DNA of 64,000 bases from Rhizobium sp. Q54 (GCA_945860165.1 CAMAPL010000001.1:209925-273924), one strand, 5' to 3'; counted from the first letter of the stretch, positions 9,071 through 18,749 are shown. Program-made: numbers and translations. The notes: generated by a model not told the origin, from the sequence alone.

Positions 9071-11995
9071 CTATGCCAAATGCGCCGCCAGCAGGCTGGC
9101 GACATGGACCGCCTTACGGTTCGCGCCGCTTTCGATCTGGTGGCGGCAGGAGGTCCCGTCCGCCACCAGCACGGTATCAGCACTTGCCGCCCGCGCCGCC
9201 GGCAGCAGCGACAGTTCGCCCATCGCCAATGAAACATCGGCAGTTTCGGCCTGATAGCCGAAGGCGCCCGCCATGCCGCAGCAGCTGGACTCGATGTTTT
9301 CCAGCTTAAGGTCAGGGATCAGGCGCAACGCTTCTTCCACCGCACCCATGGCGCCGAAAGCCTTCTGGTGACAATGGCCGTGCAACAGGGCCGTGGCCGC
9401 AGCGGGCTTGAGATCGGGCTTAAAGCGGCCCGCCTTGGCCTCGCGGGCAATAAACTCCTCGAACAGCAGCGCATGGGCGGCGGCGCGCTTGCTTTGCGCC
9501 CCCGGAAGCATCGCCAGCGCCTCGTCGCGAAAGGAGAAAAGGCAGCTCGGCTCCAGCCCCACCAGCGGCACGCCGCGCGCGAAAAAAGGGTCCAGCGCCT
9601 GAAGGGTGCGGGTCATTTCCGCCCTGGCGGCGTCAACATTGCCGACTGCCAGATGGGTGCGGCCGCAACAGAGCGGGCGTGTTCCGCCGTCGGCCGGCGC
9701 GGCGACATGGACACGATAACCGGAGGACGTGAGAACCTTCAGCGCATCATGCAGAATTTCCGGCTCAAAAGCGGCGTTGAAACTGTCGGCCCACAGAACG
9801 ACTTCGTGACCACCCTCCGGTCCCATGCTTGTGCCCGGCATGGCGAAACGGTCGGAACGCCACACCGGCAAGTCGCGCCTGGCGCTGAAACCGGCGATCT
9901 TCTCGGACAGCCAGCGCAGCAGACCAATGCGATTGCGCAAGTTCAAAAGCGGCGCGAACTTCGCCGCCAGTGGGGCATAGTGCGGCAGGTTGGCCACCAG
10001 CTGGTCGCGCAGGCTGTAGCCGCGATCCTTCGCCCGCGCCGATAACACTTCGATCTTCATCCGCGCCATGTCCACGCCGGTGGGGCATTCGCGCTTGCAC
10101 GCCTTGCAGGAGACACAGAGCTTCATCGTCTCCATCATCTCGTCAGAGGTAAATGCATCGGCCCCCAACTGTCCTGACAGCGCTAGTCGCAGCGAATTGG
10201 CGCGGCCGCGCGTGACGTGTTCTTCGTCGCGAGTGACGCGATAGGAGGGGCACATCGCCCCGCCTTCGGCTTTGCGGCAGGCGCCGTTGTTGTTGCACTG
10301 CTCGGCGGCGCCCTGGAAGCCACCGACGGCACCGGGATATTCCGACCAGTCTAGCGCGGGCGCGAAATCGCGCACCTTATAGTCCGGCGCATAGCGGAAC
10401 AGGTTGCGGCTATCGAACTTTGGGCTACGCACGATCTTGCCCGGGTTCATCATGCCGACGGGATCGAACGTGTCCTTGACCTCTTCGAAAGCCGAGACCA
10501 GGCGCGGCCCGAACATCTCTTCATGGAATTCGCTGCGCACCAGCCCGTCGCCATGCTCGCCGGAATGCGAGCCTTTATACTGGCGCACAAGCTCGAAGGC
10601 CTCTTCGGCGATGGCGCGCATCGCCTTGACGTCTTTTTCTAGCCGCAGGTTCAGAACGGGCCTCACATGCAGGCAGCCTTCGCTGGCATGGGCATACCAG
10701 GTGCCGCGCGTGCCATTGCGCTCGAAACATTCGGTCAGCTTGGCGGTGTATTCCGCCAGATGCGGCAGCGGCACGGCGCAATCTTCCACGAAGGAGATCG
10801 GTTTGGCCTGCTCCTTCATAGACATCATGATGTTGAGGCCGGACTTGCGCAGTTCGGTGATTGCGTTCTGCAAGGCGGGATCATAGACCTCGACCACCCC
10901 GCCCCACTTGGCGCCGCTGTGCGAGAAATCCACGCCCAGATCGCCCATCATCTGCGACAGCGCGGCCATGCGGCGGCGATTCTCCTCCTCGCCGGAATCG
11001 AATTCCACCAGCAGGATAGCTTGGGGCGAACCCTTCAGCATGGCGGCCAGGGTGGAATGGAACATGGGTATTTCCGCCGCCAGCACCAGCATGGTGTCGT
11101 CCACCAGCTCCACCGCGATGGGTTTGAGAGTCACCAGATGCTGGGCCGCATCCATCGCCGTATGGAACGATCCGAAATGGCAGACGCCCAGCGCCCGCTT
11201 GCCCAGAACCGGCGACAATTGCAGTTTGATGGCGGTGGAATAAGCCAGCGTGCCTTCCGATCCCACCAGCAGATGCGCCAGGTTGATGCGGTTGTTGCGC
11301 GGGTTCAGGGCGTCGATGTTGTAGCCGCCGACCCGCCGGTGCACCTTGGGAAAACGCGCCTCCACTTCGCCGGCTTCCCGCGCCCCGATCGCCAGCAGCT
11401 TTTCCGCCAGCGGACGCTGGGCGGCACTGACATCGGACATGTCGGGTGACACTTGGCCGAAATGCATTACCGTACCGTCGGCCAGCACCGCGTCAATCGC
11501 CAGCACATTGGCGCGCATGGTGCCGTAACGGATCGAACGGCCGCCGCAACTGTTGTTCGCGGTCATGCCGCCGATGGTGGCGCGCGAGGCGGTCGAAACG
11601 TCCACCGGAAACCACAAACCATGCGGCTTCAGTTGCCGGTTGAGATCGTCCAGAACAATGCCGGGCTCCACCGTGACGGTGCGCCCCTCCACATCCAGCG
11701 ACAGGATGCGGTTTAGATACTTGGAACCGTCGATGATGAGGCCCGAATTGACAGTTTGTCCGCACTGGCTGGTGCCGCCGCCCCGCGCCGTGACCGGCAA
11801 ACCCTCTTCGCGCGCCAGCGCCAGCGCCGTCACCGCGCCATCCATGTTGCGGGGAACAACCACGCCCGCCGGGATCATCTGGTAATGGGACGCGTCGGTG
11901 GCATAGCGCCCGCGCGAAAAGCTGTCGAAGAGCACGTCGCCCTGGAGATGGGCCTTGAGCCGCCTTTCCAGGCCAGGATGCGCGGCAAATGCCAT
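9071..11995 (-). CDS. FAD/Fe-S D-2-hydroxyacid dehydrogenase (YdiJ / D-lactate dehydrogenase type)
   Basis: A 974-residue fusion. Residues about 40-280 form an FAD-binding PCMH (FAD_binding_4) domain with RGGGTSQCGQ near 71-80, followed by the FAD-oxidase C-terminal domain with HSGEHGDGLVR near 477-487. A ferredoxin-like part has C627, C630, C633 and C637 (CVSCKACKRECP), plus upstream cysteines near 567-582. Two C-terminal cysteine-rich (CCG-like) blocks close the protein (RPLCCGRTH, SSCCGMAG). It should oxidise a D-2-hydroxyacid and pass electrons to the respiratory chain. I start at ATG 11995, the usual N-terminus with GAAGGA upstream; the frame stays open to 12154. Divergent from the aminotransferase gene. 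Confidence 0.88.
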   Translation of the reverse strand: MAFAAHPGLERRLKAHLQGDVLFDSFSRGRYATDASHYQMIPAGVVVPRNMDGAVTALALAREEGLPVTARGGGTSQCGQTVNSGLIIDGSKYLNRILSLDVEGRTVTVEPGIVLDDLNRQLKPHGLWFPVDVSTASRATIGGMTANNSCGGRSIRYGTMRANVLAIDAVLADGTVMHFGQVSPDMSDVSAAQRPLAEKLLAIGAREAGEVEARFPKVHRRVGGYNIDALNPRNNRINLAHLLVGSEGTLAYSTAIKLQLSPVLGKRALGVCHFGSFHTAMDAAQHLVTLKPIAVELVDDTMLVLAAEIPMFHSTLAAMLKGSPQAILLVEFDSGEEENRRRMAALSQMMGDLGVDFSHSGAKWGGVVEVYDPALQNAITELRKSGLNIMMSMKEQAKPISFVEDCAVPLPHLAEYTAKLTECFERNGTRGTWYAHASEGCLHVRPVLNLRLEKDVKAMRAIAEEAFELVRQYKGSHSGEHGDGLVRSEFHEEMFGPRLVSAFEEVKDTFDPVGMMNPGKIVRSPKFDSRNLFRYAPDYKVRDFAPALDWSEYPGAVGGFQGAAEQCNNNGACRKAEGGAMCPSYRVTRDEEHVTRGRANSLRLALSGQLGADAFTSDEMMETMKLCVSCKACKRECPTGVDMARMKIEVLSARAKDRGYSLRDQLVANLPHYAPLAAKFAPLLNLRNRIGLLRWLSEKIAGFSARRDLPVWRSDRFAMPGTSMGPEGGHEVVLWADSFNAAFEPEILHDALKVLTSSGYRVHVAAPADGGTRPLCCGRTHLAVGNVDAARAEMTRTLQALDPFFARGVPLVGLEPSCLFSFRDEALAMLPGAQSKRAAAHALLFEEFIAREAKAGRFKPDLKPAAATALLHGHCHQKAFGAMGAVEEALRLIPDLKLENIESSCCGMAGAFGYQAETADVSLAMGELSLLPAARAASADTVLVADGTSCRHQIESGANRKAVHVASLLAAHLA

Positions 11996-12095
11996 GTGAA
12001 GCGTTCGTCCTTCGCTGATTTTGTTCGGACTTTTTGCCGGTTCCGGGCTAAAAGCAATGCAAATATAAAGCGCCCGGTGGGGCCCGAGGAATGAC

Positions 12096-13280
12096 ATGAC
12101 CCAAGGACCGCATTTTCTGCAAATTCCCGGACCCAGCCCGGTGCCGGAGCGCATCCAGCGCGCTATCGACCGCCAGGTAATCGACCATCGCGGACCGGAT
12201 TTCCAGAAACTGGGTCACGAGGCGCTGGAAGGCATCAAGCCGATCTTCGGCACCACCCAGCCGGTCATCATCTATCCTGCCTCAGGCACCGGGGCGTGGG
12301 AGGCGGCCATCGTCAACACCCTGTCGGCCGGCGACCGCGTGCTGATGGCCGAAACCGGCCAGTTCGCCACTTTGTGGCAGAATCTGGCGGCACGCTGGGG
12401 CGTCACTGTCGATTTCCTGCCCGGCGACTGGCGGCATGGCGTCGATGCCGCCGCTATCGAGGCCAGGCTGGCGGACGACAAGTCGCACACCATCAAGGCG
12501 GTTATGGTGGTGCACAACGAGACCTCCACCGGTTGCCTTTCCGACATCGCCGCAGTGCGCAAGGCGATGAATGCCGTCAAGCATCCAGCACTGCTGATGG
12601 TCGATACCATCTCCTCGCTGGGCTCCGCGCCCGTCAAGCATGACGGCTGGGGCGCCGACGTCACCGTGTCGGGCTCGCAAAAGGGCCTGATGCTGCCGCC
12701 AGGCCTGAGTTTCACCGCCGTCTCGCCAAAAGCGCTGGCGGCGTCCAAGACCAACACGCTGCCGCGCGCCTATTGGGACTGGCAGGAAATGATCGCCTTC
12801 AACGCCAAGGGCTTCTTTCCCTACACGCCCGCCAGCACGCTGCTCTATGGCTTGCGCGAAGCCCTGATAATGCTGAACGAGGAAGGGCTGGAGAATGTTT
12901 TCGCCCGCCACCAGCACCTGGCCGCCGCCTGCCGCGCCGCGGTTCGCGGCTGGGGCTTGGACGTCCTGTGCGCCGATCCCAAAGTCACCTCGCCCATCCT
13001 GACCGGCATCCTGATGCCGGCCGGGCATGACGCTGACAATTTCCGCAAAGTCGCGCTGGAGAATTTCAACATTTCCTATGGCGCCGGTCTGGGCAAGGTC
13101 GCCGGCAAGGTGTTCCGCATCGGCCATCTGGGCGACTGCAACGAGTTGACCTTGATGGCGGCGCTATGCGCCACCGAAATGTCGCTGACCCTGGCGGGCG
13201 TGCCGCACAAGGCCGGCGGCGTGGCCGCCGCCATGGCCAGCTTTACCGAAGATAACAAGAAGCTGCGCCTGTCGGCGTAG
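12096..13280 (+). CDS. PLP-dependent alanine/serine--glyoxylate aminotransferase family protein
   Basis: A 394-residue class V aminotransferase. The N-terminal PGPSPVPERI, the phosphate-binding SGTGAWEAA (63-71), the PLP-ring aspartate in LMVDTISSLGS (D170) and the Schiff-base lysine in SGSQKGLM (K196) match alanine-glyoxylate / serine-glyoxylate transaminases. It would transfer an amino group to glyoxylate. AGGA lies five bases before ATG 12096. It opens an operon with an MFS transporter and cupin, divergent from a 2-hydroxyacid dehydrogenase, which suggests use of a hydroxyacid through glyoxylate or a related 2-oxoacid. The exact substrate cannot be told from sequence. Confidence 0.88.
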   Translation: MTQGPHFLQIPGPSPVPERIQRAIDRQVIDHRGPDFQKLGHEALEGIKPIFGTTQPVIIYPASGTGAWEAAIVNTLSAGDRVLMAETGQFATLWQNLAARWGVTVDFLPGDWRHGVDAAAIEARLADDKSHTIKAVMVVHNETSTGCLSDIAAVRKAMNAVKHPALLMVDTISSLGSAPVKHDGWGADVTVSGSQKGLMLPPGLSFTAVSPKALAASKTNTLPRAYWDWQEMIAFNAKGFFPYTPASTLLYGLREALIMLNEEGLENVFARHQHLAAACRAAVRGWGLDVLCADPKVTSPILTGILMPAGHDADNFRKVALENFNISYGAGLGKVAGKVFRIGHLGDCNELTLMAALCATEMSLTLAGVPHKAGGVAAAMASFTEDNKKLRLSA

Positions 13281-13305
13281 ACGTCGGAAGAACACGGGGT
13301 TGAGT

Positions 13306-14559
13306 ATGAAGCGGCTGTACAGCGTGCCGAACATCGTGCTGGCAGTGCTGTGCCTGATGTACTTCATCACCTATGTCGACCGCGTCAATATTTCCACCGC
13401 TGCCAGCGAAATTCAGGCCGAGTTCGGCTTCAGCAATACTCAGCTGGGGCTGATCTTCTCCGCCTTCGCGTATCCGTATCTGTTGTTCCAGGTGTTCGGC
13501 GGCTGGGTGGGCGACCGCTTCGGTGCGCGCAAGACGCTGTTCTGGTGCGGTATGGTCTGGGCGCTGGCCACCATGCTAACCGGCTTTGTGAACGGGCTGG
13601 TCTCGCTGTTCATCGTGCGCGTGCTGGTAGGGCTGGGCGAAGGCGCCACCTTCCCCACCGCCACAAGGGCGATGCAAAACTGGACTTCGTCAGCCAAGCG
13701 CGGCTTCGCGCAAGGTATCACCCATGCCTTCGCGCGCCTGGGCAATGCCATCACGCCGCCGGTGATCGCGCTTTTGATGGCGGCCTTCACCTGGCGCGGC
13801 ACCTTCGTGCTGCTGGGCGCGGTCAGCCTGATCTGGGTTCTGCTCTGGGTCCTGTATTTCCGAAATCATCCCAAGGACCATCCGCATATCACCCAGGCCG
13901 ACCTGGACGAGATACAGCCGCGGGCCGATGCGGGCGAACGGCCCCAGATTCCCTGGGGGCCGCTGATGAAGCGGATGTGGCCGGTGACCCTGACCTATTT
14001 TTGTTACGGCTGGACCTTGTGGCTGTATCTCAACTGGCTGCCGCTGTTCTTCAAGACCAATTATGGCATGGACATCCGAAAGTCGGCGATCTTCGCTTCG
14101 GGCGTATTCTTCGCCGGCGTGGTGGGCGACACGCTGGGCGGGGTGCTGTCCGACTATGTGTTGAAACGCACGGGCAATCTGAGGCTGGCGCGGATCGGCG
14201 TGACGGTGTTCGGCTTTTGCGGCGCCTTCCTGTCGCTGCTGCCAATCCTGTATGTGCGCGATCCTGCGATCGTCGCCTTGTGCCTGTCCGGCGGCTTCTT
14301 CTTCGCCGAACTGGTAATTGGCCCGATGTGGGCGGTGCCGATGGACATAGCACCGCGCTATGCTGGCACCTCGGCGGGCTTGATGAATACCGGCTCGGCT
14401 TTTGCCGCCATCGTCTCGCCGCTGGTCGCCGGCTATGTGATCGACGTGACCGGCAACTGGTACCTACCCTTCCTGATGTCCATGGGACTGCTCGCGTTGG
14501 GCGCCATGACCGCCTTTCTGATGCATCCAGAAAAACCATTCGAGGAGACCGCCCCATGA
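13306..14559 (+). CDS. MFS transporter, anion:cation symporter (ACS) type
   Basis: A 417-residue inner-membrane carrier with about 12 hydrophobic spans. The N-terminal YFITYVDRVNISTAA, the loop 2-3 motif GDRFGARKTLFW and VGLGEGATFP are typical of the ACS group (hexuronate, galactonate, tartrate and 4-hydroxyphenylacetate carriers). It probably imports the carboxylate handled by the surrounding enzymes. I chose ATG 13306, with GGGG about eight bases upstream; TTG 13300 would add two residues. Its stop overlaps the cupin start by four bases. Confidence 0.88.
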   Translation: MKRLYSVPNIVLAVLCLMYFITYVDRVNISTAASEIQAEFGFSNTQLGLIFSAFAYPYLLFQVFGGWVGDRFGARKTLFWCGMVWALATMLTGFVNGLVSLFIVRVLVGLGEGATFPTATRAMQNWTSSAKRGFAQGITHAFARLGNAITPPVIALLMAAFTWRGTFVLLGAVSLIWVLLWVLYFRNHPKDHPHITQADLDEIQPRADAGERPQIPWGPLMKRMWPVTLTYFCYGWTLWLYLNWLPLFFKTNYGMDIRKSAIFASGVFFAGVVGDTLGGVLSDYVLKRTGNLRLARIGVTVFGFCGAFLSLLPILYVRDPAIVALCLSGGFFFAELVIGPMWAVPMDIAPRYAGTSAGLMNTGSAFAAIVSPLVAGYVIDVTGNWYLPFLMSMGLLALGAMTAFLMHPEKPFEETAP

Positions 14560-15422
14560 AACGCCTTGCCCTCATCACTGCCCTCCTGCTCGCCAGCACC
14601 GCCGCCCAGGCCCAGCTGGCTTCGAAGATCACCCACCACGATCCCAACAAGACCCGGCTTCTCACCTCGGTGCACAAGGGCGCCGGCTCCATGCGCTATG
14701 CCGGATTGATGGATGCCAAGACGCTCTCGACCAGTTTCATCTTCCTGCACCGGGGCGTGCTTCTGCCGGGCGGCGGCATCGGTCAGCATTTCCACAATCA
14801 CTGCGAGGAAATGTTCGTTATCCTGGATGGCGAAGCCGAGTTCACCGTCAACGGCCGCACCTCCACATTAAAAGGCCCTGCCGGCGCGCCCAACCGGATG
14901 GGCGCCTCCCACGGCATCTACAATGCCACCGACAAGCCGGTGGAATGGATGAACATCAATGTCGGCACCTCGAAGGTCTATGACGCTTTCGACCTTGGCG
15001 ATGACCGGGTCGGCGCGCCCAAGGACACCATTCCCCAATTCGTCACCATGAAACTGGACAAGTCGCTGCTGAAACCGGCCGCCGCCGGCACCGGCGTCAC
15101 CCGCCGCCGGGTGCTGGGCCCCAGCGTCTTCTTCTCGCCCTGGGCCTATTACGATCATGTGCTTATCGCGCCGGGCGGCAGCACGGTTTCCACCACCGTG
15201 TCCGACATGAGCGAATCCTATTACGTCATTTCCGGTGACGGCAACGTCACCGTGAACGGCGAAACCGTCGCCATCAAGAAGGGCGATGCTATTCCCGTGG
15301 ATATCGGCCAGAGCAAAAGCTTCAAGGCCGGCGCCACCACGCTTGAGCTGATGATTATTGGCGTCGCCAAGGACATCGAGGCCAAAAAAGCCTTCATGAA
15401 CGTGGCAGCCAATGCCGACTAG
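14556..15422 (+). CDS. Exported two-domain cupin protein
   Basis: A 288-residue bicupin with a signal peptide ending near AQAQ (residue 20). The first cupin has metal-type ligands in GQHFHNHCEEMF (H78, H80, E84/85) and a later histidine in GASHGIYN. The second cupin (SESYYVISGDGNVTVNGE) lacks the histidine pair and is probably structural. GAGGAG precedes ATG 14556, which overlaps the MFS stop (ATGA). The export signal and operon position suggest a periplasmic step in the same catabolic route; the reaction is unknown. Confidence 0.82.
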   Translation: MKRLALITALLLASTAAQAQLASKITHHDPNKTRLLTSVHKGAGSMRYAGLMDAKTLSTSFIFLHRGVLLPGGGIGQHFHNHCEEMFVILDGEAEFTVNGRTSTLKGPAGAPNRMGASHGIYNATDKPVEWMNINVGTSKVYDAFDLGDDRVGAPKDTIPQFVTMKLDKSLLKPAAAGTGVTRRRVLGPSVFFSPWAYYDHVLIAPGGSTVSTTVSDMSESYYVISGDGNVTVNGETVAIKKGDAIPVDIGQSKSFKAGATTLELMIIGVAKDIEAKKAFMNVAANAD

Positions 15423-15454
15423 TTATTGATGGTCGCGCCGCGAGGCGGTCGCTT

Positions 15455-16459
15455 CTAGCGGCGATAGTACAGCGGAATCTGGCCCGGCACCTTGGTGCCC
15501 AACCGATAGACGCTGCTCGTGGCGGTGAGATAGACCGTCTTGCCGTCGTCCGCGAAGGCCAGGTTGGCGACCACTTCGGGCAACACAATCCGGCCCAGAA
15601 TCTTGCCCTGCGGCGAAATTATGCTGACACCGCCCGGTCCTGTGGCCCAGATGTTTCCGATACTGTCCACCTTCAACCCGTCCGGCACGCCTTCGCCCAA
15701 CGCCTTTTTCCAGCGATACAGAATACGCCTATTGGAAAGCTCGCCATCCGTGCCAACGTCATAGGCGCGCAGCACCATGTCCGGCATGGAGTTCGAGACA
15801 TAAAGCATTTTGCCGTCGGGCGAGAAGCCCAGGCCATTGGGCTGGACCATATCGGTGATCATCGCCGTCAGCTTGCCGCCGGCATAGCGATAGACGCCGT
15901 TGAACTTGGTTTCCTTCTTGGGGTCAGCATCCATCTTGGGCAAGCCAAAGGACGGATCGGTGAACCACAAGGCGCCGTCCTTTGCGAAGACCAGGTCGTT
16001 GGGGCTGCTCAGCCTCTTGCCGTCATACTTGGACAGGAGCGGCTTCAGTCCGCCCTTTTCATCCAGCCTCTCGATGGTGCCGATGCCCATTCGGGTGACC
16101 AGGATAGTGCCGTCCTTGTCGGTGATCAGGCCGTTGGAGCCGGCATTCGAGCCCTTGGGCGGGTTGGTAAGCCCGCCGGAAGCTTTCAGCACCACCACCA
16201 CATTGCCCATTCCGTCGAGGGCGCGAATGTTGTTGTCTACTACATCTGAGAAATAAAGCCGGCCGTTCTTCCACACCGGCCCTTCGACAAAACCAAAGCC
16301 GCCTGCAACGCGACCCACGCGAGTGCCCGGCGCGATCACCGCATCAAGCGCCGGATCAACACGGACGACACGCATTATGTCGGCCTTCATGGCGTTCTGG
16401 GCAAAGGCAGGTGCGGCCAGCAGGCACAGCGCTGGCAGGGTATACTTCAGAATGGTCAT
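15455..16459 (-). CDS. Exported SMP-30/gluconolactonase-family beta-propeller
   Basis: 334 residues with a signal peptide ending at AFAQ (residue 21). The six-bladed SMP-30 landmarks are present: GFVEGPVWKNGRLYFSD, GSNGLITDKDG, SSPNDLVFAKDGALWFTDPSFGL and QPNGLGFSPDGKMLYVSNS. The acidic and asparagine residues of these blades normally bind a divalent metal and the lactone substrate. Convergent with the cupin operon. It probably opens a sugar-acid lactone in the periplasm. Confidence 0.88.
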   Translation of the reverse strand: MTILKYTLPALCLLAAPAFAQNAMKADIMRVVRVDPALDAVIAPGTRVGRVAGGFGFVEGPVWKNGRLYFSDVVDNNIRALDGMGNVVVVLKASGGLTNPPKGSNAGSNGLITDKDGTILVTRMGIGTIERLDEKGGLKPLLSKYDGKRLSSPNDLVFAKDGALWFTDPSFGLPKMDADPKKETKFNGVYRYAGGKLTAMITDMVQPNGLGFSPDGKMLYVSNSMPDMVLRAYDVGTDGELSNRRILYRWKKALGEGVPDGLKVDSIGNIWATGPGGVSIISPQGKILGRIVLPEVVANLAFADDGKTVYLTATSSVYRLGTKVPGQIPLYYRR

Positions 16460-16628
16460 GCATCACGCCCCAATTTGCGCGGGAGCTTAGGTCTGAAGAA
16501 TGGTGTTGGGCAACCGGTTCTTTGGCACAACAGTAGCGGAAAATGGCGCGCCATCGGCGCCTAGAGCAGCGGCATTTCCCGCTAACGGGAGACATCGCGT
16601 GCCAGCACGGTGCTACAAACGGCGCAAT

Positions 16629-16652
16629 TTAAGGACAAATTAAAACGTCCTT
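16629..16652 (+). promoter_or_regulatory. CtrA-like box overlapping an AAGGAC/GTCCTT inverted repeat
   Basis: TTAA-N7-TTAA lies at 16629-16643, and AAGGAC (16631-16636) pairs with GTCCTT (16647-16652) in the 247-bp gap between the divergent SMP-30 and VOC genes. The spacing equals the CtrA consensus of alphaproteobacteria. Binding is inferred only from the pattern. Confidence 0.35.
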
Positions 16653-16706
16653 TATACGAGCCACCCCGGCGTGCTATGCTGGACGTTCAAAAAAGGGAAA
16701 CGAACC

Positions 16707-17234
16707 GTGGAAATACTTGTCGAAAAAATGCTGTCGGATTTCGAGCGCGGCGTTCTTAGCCGCCGCCAGTTAGCAGCCACGCTGGCCGGATTGGCCACCA
16801 CCGCTGCGACCATGCCTGCCGCCCTCTCTGCAGCAACAAAGGCCGCCCCCAGCCAGAAGGCGATCTCCCTGAACCATGTCACGGTGAAAGTTCCCAACCT
16901 GCAAAAGACCTCCAAATTCTATCAGGAGCTTTTCGGCATGAAACTGGCGCAACAGTCCGAAACCATCCACATTCTCAGCGTCGGCAACAGCTTTTTCGGC
17001 ATCGAGCAGAAGCCCGGCCCGGCGGGCCTGGACCATTTCGATTTCGGGCTGGAAGGCTGGGATGCGGCGGTGATGCACGCCAAGCTCAAGGCCCTGGGCC
17101 TCGCGCAAACACCGAATTCACGCGGTGATGCCGAGTCTTTCAAATTCACCGACCCGGACGGTTTCGTGGTGCAGGTCAATGGCCCGGAATACACCGGCCA
17201 TGTCGGCGCCGATGCGAAGGGCCGCAAGGGCTAA
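16707..17234 (+). CDS. Exported VOC-family (glyoxalase-like) protein
   Basis: 175 residues. The N-terminus carries LSRRQLAATLAGLAT, a twin-arginine-like signal (R19, R20), followed by a single vicinal-oxygen-chelate domain: LNHVTVKVPNLQKTSKFYQELFG at the start and FKFTDPDGFVVQV at the end. I place the start at GTG 16707, with AAGGGA about ten bases upstream; ATG 16671 lacks a ribosome site and ATG 16728 would lose part of the leader. VOC proteins are metal-dependent lyases, isomerases or dioxygenases; which applies is not clear. Its TAA overlaps the convergent TPR gene stop by four bases. Confidence 0.75.
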   Translation: MEILVEKMLSDFERGVLSRRQLAATLAGLATTAATMPAALSAATKAAPSQKAISLNHVTVKVPNLQKTSKFYQELFGMKLAQQSETIHILSVGNSFFGIEQKPGPAGLDHFDFGLEGWDAAVMHAKLKALGLAQTPNSRGDAESFKFTDPDGFVVQVNGPEYTGHVGADAKGRKG

Positions 17235-18712
17235 CCCTTCTCCCGCCGGCCATAGAGCAAGGTCACGTTGATGCGGCGGTTCTCATAGCCGTCCTTGAAA
17301 AGGATCGTGTCGGTTTCGTGGAACAGGTCAGAGTCGAAAATCACCGCTCGGTTGGCGCGGTACGGCACCGTCACTGATGTCGCGCCCGCGCTTTCCAGGA
17401 AGGCGCGGGGCGAATCCACGTCACCATTGTATTTGTCGAAGTCCCAGTCCAGCGGCGCGACCTTGTCCCACACCACCAGCCCGCCATGCGCGGGATCGAG
17501 ATTGGCGTCATCCGGCGTGATCCAGAAATTGACGTTCACCGCCGCCTCGTCGGCATGGATCTTGATGCCGCTCATCTGCGAGTCGTACTTGAACGCCCAG
17601 AGATAACGCAGCGGATGGCCGCCGAAGATGGCGGGGAAAATATCGCGGAATTCGTCGGCGATCTGCGCCAGCAGCGGCGCGGCGAAGCCATGCTCAGGAA
17701 AAGCGCCCAGATAGCCATCGTTATAAGCCTGCCGCCAGACATTAGACCCAAGACAGAAGCGCCGCAACTGCGCCAGCGCCTCTGGGGTCAGCAGGTTATC
17801 GATCACCACCAGCTGCTGGTTGCTGGCGCGCCATTGGGCCGAGACCTTTTGCGCATTGGCCGGATTGATCGCCGGCCCTTCCAGCCTGTCGCCAACGTCC
17901 AGAAACAGCGGTCCGTCCACCCGCGCGCGGCTTCCCAGCCAAGCCTGCTGCTCGGCGTCATGGCGCGCCTTATGCGCTGGCAGATCGGTATGGGCCGCGC
18001 CGCCACTTTGCGCCGCCCGCCGGAAGACGGCTAAACCGTCCGCCACCCGGTCGCTTTCGCACAGGACGTGACCGGAATAATTCAGCACCTCCCGGTCGCC
18101 CGGCCGCAGGGCAAGGGCACGGTCAAAACTGGCCAGCGCATCCTCGAAGCGCCCCAGCACCCGCAAAGTGATGCCGCGATTTTTCCAGGTCTCGGCATTG
18201 TTCGGGTTGCCGACCAGCGCACGATCAAAACTGGCCAGCGCCTCGTCCTCGCGTTTGAGTTCATGCAGCGCATTGCCGCGATTGACCAGCGCCCCTTCAT
18301 GGTCGGACCGCAGCGCCAGCACGCGATCATAACTCGCCACGCCTTGCGCGAAGCGCTTCATCTCGCGGCAGGCATTCCCGCGATTGAAAAGCGCATCGGC
18401 GAAATCCGGACGTGCAGCCAGCGCCTTGTCATAGCTGGCCAGCGCCTCTTCGAAGCGGCCCATATTCTTGAGGACGTTTCCGTAATTGAGCAGCGCTTCG
18501 GGAACGCCGGGGCTGATCTCAAGGGCGCGCCCGATCAGCGCCAGCGCTTCGGCGTTGCGCCCCTGCTGCGCCCGCACCACGCCCAGCAGATGCCGCGGCG
18601 CGAAGGCTTCGGGCGCGGCATCCATCAATTGCAAATACAGCCGTTCGGCTTCCGCCAGCTGGCCGCGCTGGTGCGCGCCCACCGCCTGTTCGTGAAGGAA
18701 AGACAAATCCAT
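17231..18712 (-). CDS. TPR-repeat protein with C-terminal 2OG-Fe(II) oxygenase domain
   Basis: 493 residues. About residues 5-270 are TPR units with the recurrent pattern NRG.AL..L.R.EDALASFDRAL. The C-terminal third is a putative 2-oxoglutarate/Fe(II) oxygenase with H386 and D388 (KIHADEAA), distal H465 (LFHETD) and R480 (ENRRINVTL), so the HxD...H triad and the 2OG-binding arginine are present. Such fusions may hydroxylate a protein or peptide bound by the TPR part; the substrate is unknown. The ribosome site at ATG 18712 is weak. The next gene upstream on this strand is a decayed TetR gene. Confidence 0.82.
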   Translation of the reverse strand: MDLSFLHEQAVGAHQRGQLAEAERLYLQLMDAAPEAFAPRHLLGVVRAQQGRNAEALALIGRALEISPGVPEALLNYGNVLKNMGRFEEALASYDKALAARPDFADALFNRGNACREMKRFAQGVASYDRVLALRSDHEGALVNRGNALHELKREDEALASFDRALVGNPNNAETWKNRGITLRVLGRFEDALASFDRALALRPGDREVLNYSGHVLCESDRVADGLAVFRRAAQSGGAAHTDLPAHKARHDAEQQAWLGSRARVDGPLFLDVGDRLEGPAINPANAQKVSAQWRASNQQLVVIDNLLTPEALAQLRRFCLGSNVWRQAYNDGYLGAFPEHGFAAPLLAQIADEFRDIFPAIFGGHPLRYLWAFKYDSQMSGIKIHADEAAVNVNFWITPDDANLDPAHGGLVVWDKVAPLDWDFDKYNGDVDSPRAFLESAGATSVTVPYRANRAVIFDSDLFHETDTILFKDGYENRRINVTLLYGRREKG

Positions 18713-18749
18713 GGCGCTTTTTGGGACCTGGCCACGGTGTTGACAAGGC

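Noticed and set aside
13350..14555. The long in-frame extension upstream of the cupin gene, which would give a 690-residue protein.
   Set aside because: It is the second frame of the MFS gene. The cupin has its own ATG, ribosome site and signal peptide at 14556.
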